Below, one piece after another: positions 61,705 through 64,000 of a DNA stretch of 64,000 bases. The stretch spans positions 62,001 to 126,000 of the forward strand of contig CALHND010000005.1 of the NCBI GenBank assembly GCA_938034875.1. Reading direction: 5' to 3'. This DNA is from an uncultured Clostridia bacterium. Lineage in GTDB: Bacteria; Bacillota; Clostridia; Oscillospirales; Acutalibacteraceae. Numbering within the stretch: the stretch's first letter is position 1; each line of letters opens with the position of its first letter. The notes under the pieces were generated by a model. It saw only the letters and a list, made by a program, of their open reading frames with translations, ran no database searches and had not been told where the DNA came from. The position numbers and the translations under genes are program-made.

Positions 61705-62880
61705 TCAGTCTAAAACTGGTATTGCTGCTTCAGTGGCAATGTTTTCGTCGCAAATGTAGCTTGCGGTTAATATTATCTTTCCGTCCTTTTGTGAAAACTT
61801 TATTTTCCGATCCTTTATTTTTATGCCACTCAGCTGCTCTTTTTCAATCATTTTAAGTTCCTCTTCTGCGTTTTGTTTTGCTTCATCGACGCTGATTTTT
61901 ACCTTTGTTTTTTGAACCTCTGTGAATTCTGCGCTAATCATTGACAGCGGCAAAACAGCATCCCCCGATTTTACAAAGTATTCCTGAGCTTTGCAAGTAT
62001 AGTTGTACTGTTCTGATCCAAGATACAGCGGAATGTACAATCCAAATATCTGGATTACATACTTTGTTTTTACTTTGCCCGTCGGAATCAACCTTTCCAC
62101 CGTAAGCGGAGAGGTGACTGTTATCTCACGGTTAGTCTCTGCGTAAACCTCGCCCATTGCGTGACACATAACCGTGCTCAAATCACCGTATTCAACCGTT
62201 CCCAATGCCAACAGGTCACCTTTGCGCACCGCATCTCCCACCTTAACCGCGGCGTTACCTTTTTTTACATAAACTGCAGTTATTATGCCGTCCTGGGTTG
62301 CGACCAGATTGCACGGAGACTTGTCATCAATTCGTTTTGGGTTAAGTTGTTCGCGCACATCTATTGTTACCGTACTGCCCTCAATATTTATTGCCGCCCA
62401 CGAAAGTTCTGGCAGTTCTACAAGCAGTTTTGGGCGCAGGTTGTCGGTGTCTATGTCCGAAACTCGCACACCGTTATGTATGCCTGCCTCTTTTGCGGCG
62501 GCGATTATTATGGCGCTGTCAACGTTTTCATTTCCGCTGACATTTACGCTCCACACATATCTGGGCATAGTGGTTAAAAATGCTATAAACAGCACAAATC
62601 CTACCGCAAGCCCTTTTCTTTTACGGTAGCGATGCACTATGAAAGGCGCACCGCGACGGCGCTTTAATTTAAGCCGTACTCCGCAACGCTGGCGAAACCG
62701 CCGCAGGTGGCGATAATCGCGCGCAAACATATCGCACTCAATGGTGTCTGAACGGCGACGCACATTCCACATAGCTATGCCGTTGCTCGCACATAAGTTC
62801 AGAAATCTTTCAGGATAATCTCCTGCAACCACTACTCGTATGTATCCGAAAAAGAAACGGACAAATTTTACAAAAAACAT
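61705..62880 (-). CDS. yqfD: Sporulation protein YqfD
   Basis: A 391-aa protein with one membrane segment (GLAVGFVLFIAFLTTMPRYV) after an N-terminal basic region and an outer part with MGEVYAETNREI, typical of YqfD. It is needed at a late sporulation stage and is often next to yqfC and phoH. The start follows yqfC by 12 bp. Confidence 0.92.
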   Translation of the reverse strand: MFFVKFVRFFFGYIRVVVAGDYPERFLNLCASNGIAMWNVRRRSDTIECDMFARDYRHLRRFRQRCGVRLKLKRRRGAPFIVHRYRKRKGLAVGFVLFIAFLTTMPRYVWSVNVSGNENVDSAIIIAAAKEAGIHNGVRVSDIDTDNLRPKLLVELPELSWAAINIEGSTVTIDVREQLNPKRIDDKSPCNLVATQDGIITAVYVKKGNAAVKVGDAVRKGDLLALGTVEYGDLSTVMCHAMGEVYAETNREITVTSPLTVERLIPTGKVKTKYVIQIFGLYIPLYLGSEQYNYTCKAQEYFVKSGDAVLPLSMISAEFTEVQKTKVKISVDEAKQNAEEELKMIEKEQLSGIKIKDRKIKFSQKDGKIILTASYICDENIATEAAIPVLD

Positions 62881-62892
62881 CTCCGTTCCCCC

Positions 62893-63177
62893 CTACATTT
62901 GAAATTCTACCGACATAATAAACCCTGCTATAACAGCCGTTGTGTCGGACAATGATTTAATTTCCAAACCTCTGCCTCCGAATTTAACTGTGCCGTTGCC
63001 TACATTTATTCTAATGCTCTCATCGCCGTATTCAATCAGACCGCGGCAGCCATCAACAAGCACCTCTCTGTTGCCAGAGATTTGCATATTGCATGTACGT
63101 GAAAGTGTGCCAGGAGGCACCTCCAGCGCGCGTCCTATATATTCGGCAGCCCTACTGCCCCTTTTGCGTGTCATCAT
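62893..63177 (-). CDS. yqfC: Sporulation protein YqfC
   Basis: A 94-aa YabP/YqfC family protein (LEVPPGTLSRTCNMQISGNR, then LIEYGDESIRIN). These beta-rich proteins take part in spore coat or cortex formation. It is the first visible gene of the leftward operon that runs to mutS2. Confidence 0.9.
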   Translation of the reverse strand: MMTRKRGSRAAEYIGRALEVPPGTLSRTCNMQISGNREVLVDGCRGLIEYGDESIRINVGNGTVKFGGRGLEIKSLSDTTAVIAGFIMSVEFQM

Positions 63178-63254
63178 CGCACCCCCGTTTATACAATGTT
63201 ATGTGTTTGCTACTATAAAAATACACTCATGCATATATATTAACGGTGGTTTTT

Positions 63255-64000
63255 ATGATAAAAAAGATAATTCTTGCGTTGGCAGCCGTCGGTGGAATTG
63301 TAGTGCTTGTAATCTGCGGCGCTGATATTTCGGCCGGCGTACGCTGTGGTTTGTCAGTGTGCGGTGAAGTAGTCATACCCTCGCTTTTTCCATTTATGGT
63401 GCTGGCAAATATGATATTGGCAACGGGCGCCTCCGATGTATTAGGAAAGCCGTTGTCGTTTATAACCTGCCCTATTTTCAGGCTTCCAAAAGTTACAGCC
63501 GCGCCTATTTTCTTATCGTATATTTCAGGTTATCCCGTTGGTGCGTCTATAGCGGCAAGGCTTCATAAACAAAACCGTATAAGCCGTGATGATGCCGAGC
63601 GTATGTTGACATTCACCGTTAATTCATCACCCGCTATGGCTATTTTTGCTGTCGGATTAGGCATGCTTGGCTCAATTCGTTACGGCGTGATTCTCTATTG
63701 CACACATGCAGCATCATCATTTATTACGGGTATAATTTTTACTCGTCTGATTTTGAAAAATCGAAAAGATACCGCACACTGCTCATTTAGCAGGAAAGCA
63801 GGAAAAAAACTAAACAATACAACGAATAGTAACCGCACAAAAACTAATAAGCTATACAAAAACACGTGTTTACCACAAAAGGTGAATTTTGCCGATGTTT
63901 TTGTCAATGCGACAGCCGATGCAGCTTCTGCGATGATAAACATATGCGGTTGTGTTATACTGTTTGCCGGCATAACTTCTGCCCTTAGCAACTGTGCTTG
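63255..64000 (+). CDS. ylbJ: Sporulation integral membrane protein YlbJ (partial)
   Basis: A rightward frame that starts at 63255 and runs off the window end (248 codons seen). It shows VIPSLFPFMVLANMIL, SYISGYPVGASIAA and FTVNSSPAMAIFAVGLGML, as in YlbJ, a GATE/nucleoside-recognition-like membrane protein used in spore cortex formation. Five or more membrane helices are visible. A Lys/Asn-rich segment (residues about 178-205) breaks the membrane pattern. Confidence 0.88.
   Translation, partial: MIKKIILALAAVGGIVVLVICGADISAGVRCGLSVCGEVVIPSLFPFMVLANMILATGASDVLGKPLSFITCPIFRLPKVTAAPIFLSYISGYPVGASIAARLHKQNRISRDDAERMLTFTVNSSPAMAIFAVGLGMLGSIRYGVILYCTHAASSFITGIIFTRLILKNRKDTAHCSFSRKAGKKLNNTTNSNRTKTNKLYKNTCLPQKVNFADVFVNATADAASAMINICGCVILFAGITSALSNCA

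Overview
The window looks like a chromosome segment of a spore-forming, anaerobic-type Clostridia bacterium, probably of the Oscillospirales/Ruminococcaceae kind, with the right-hand part of a prophage in it. The host assignment rests on sporulation genes (yqfC, yqfD, ylbJ), Firmicutes-style gene order (darA-holB-ricT-trmN6-rsmI; ffs-dnaX-ybaB-recR; hrcA-grpE-dnaK-dnaJ behind a perfect CIRCE; era-yqzL-recO-mutS2) and a secreted dockerin protein. No taxon can be fixed without a database search.

Positions 1 to about 26,520 are a siphovirus-type prophage. In order it carries a HUH-type replication protein behind strong hairpins, an ArpU-like late activator, HNH endonuclease, terminase, the HK97-type head genes (portal, protease, capsid, connectors), tail tube, a frameshifted tail chaperone pair, tape measure, Dit, Tal and two fibre or baseplate genes. 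A diversity-generating retroelement (DGR) follows. It consists of a BppU-like protein whose C-terminal variable repeat (VR) matches a template repeat (TR), a hairpin just after VR, an Avd-like four-helix protein, the TR, and a reverse transcriptase with YMDD and LGSQVSQ motifs. Of 18 VR/TR differences, 17 fall at template adenines. Lysis genes (holin, amidase-SPOR-CW_7), an oddly placed gp10-like neck gene, a HIRAN-like gene behind a long structured leader, a HicAB toxin-antitoxin pair and an IS30-type transposase close the prophage. No integrase is visible, so the transposase may move the prophage. The left end lies outside the window.

From 26,556 on the DNA is core chromosome. A leftward operon (darA, holB, ricT, ferredoxin, trmN6, rsmI) diverges from ffs-dnaX-ybaB-recR. 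Downstream of recR is a small island (secreted trehalase and a dockerin-tagged phosphoesterase) bounded on the far side by a 123-bp, about 93% identical copy of the recR 3' end and a decayed dockerin tail. An EamA exporter, an FAD oxidoreductase, the HrcA-regulated chaperone operon and an orphan MsmK-type sugar ABC ATPase follow.

The last 18 kb holds small unknown genes, an S1-domain protein, the leftward group tepA, uppP, ftsK, a ComEC-like hydrolase and an EamA exporter, two rightward membrane genes, a Cys/Asp-rich membrane peptide, and the leftward operon yqfC-yqfD-phoH-ybeY-era-yqzL-recO-mutS2. The window ends inside ylbJ.

The items most worth following up are the DGR with its post-VR hairpin, the structured leader with a UUCG tetraloop and terminator ahead of the HIRAN-like gene, the 11-residue proline repeat of the tape measure, and the recR 3'-end duplication.
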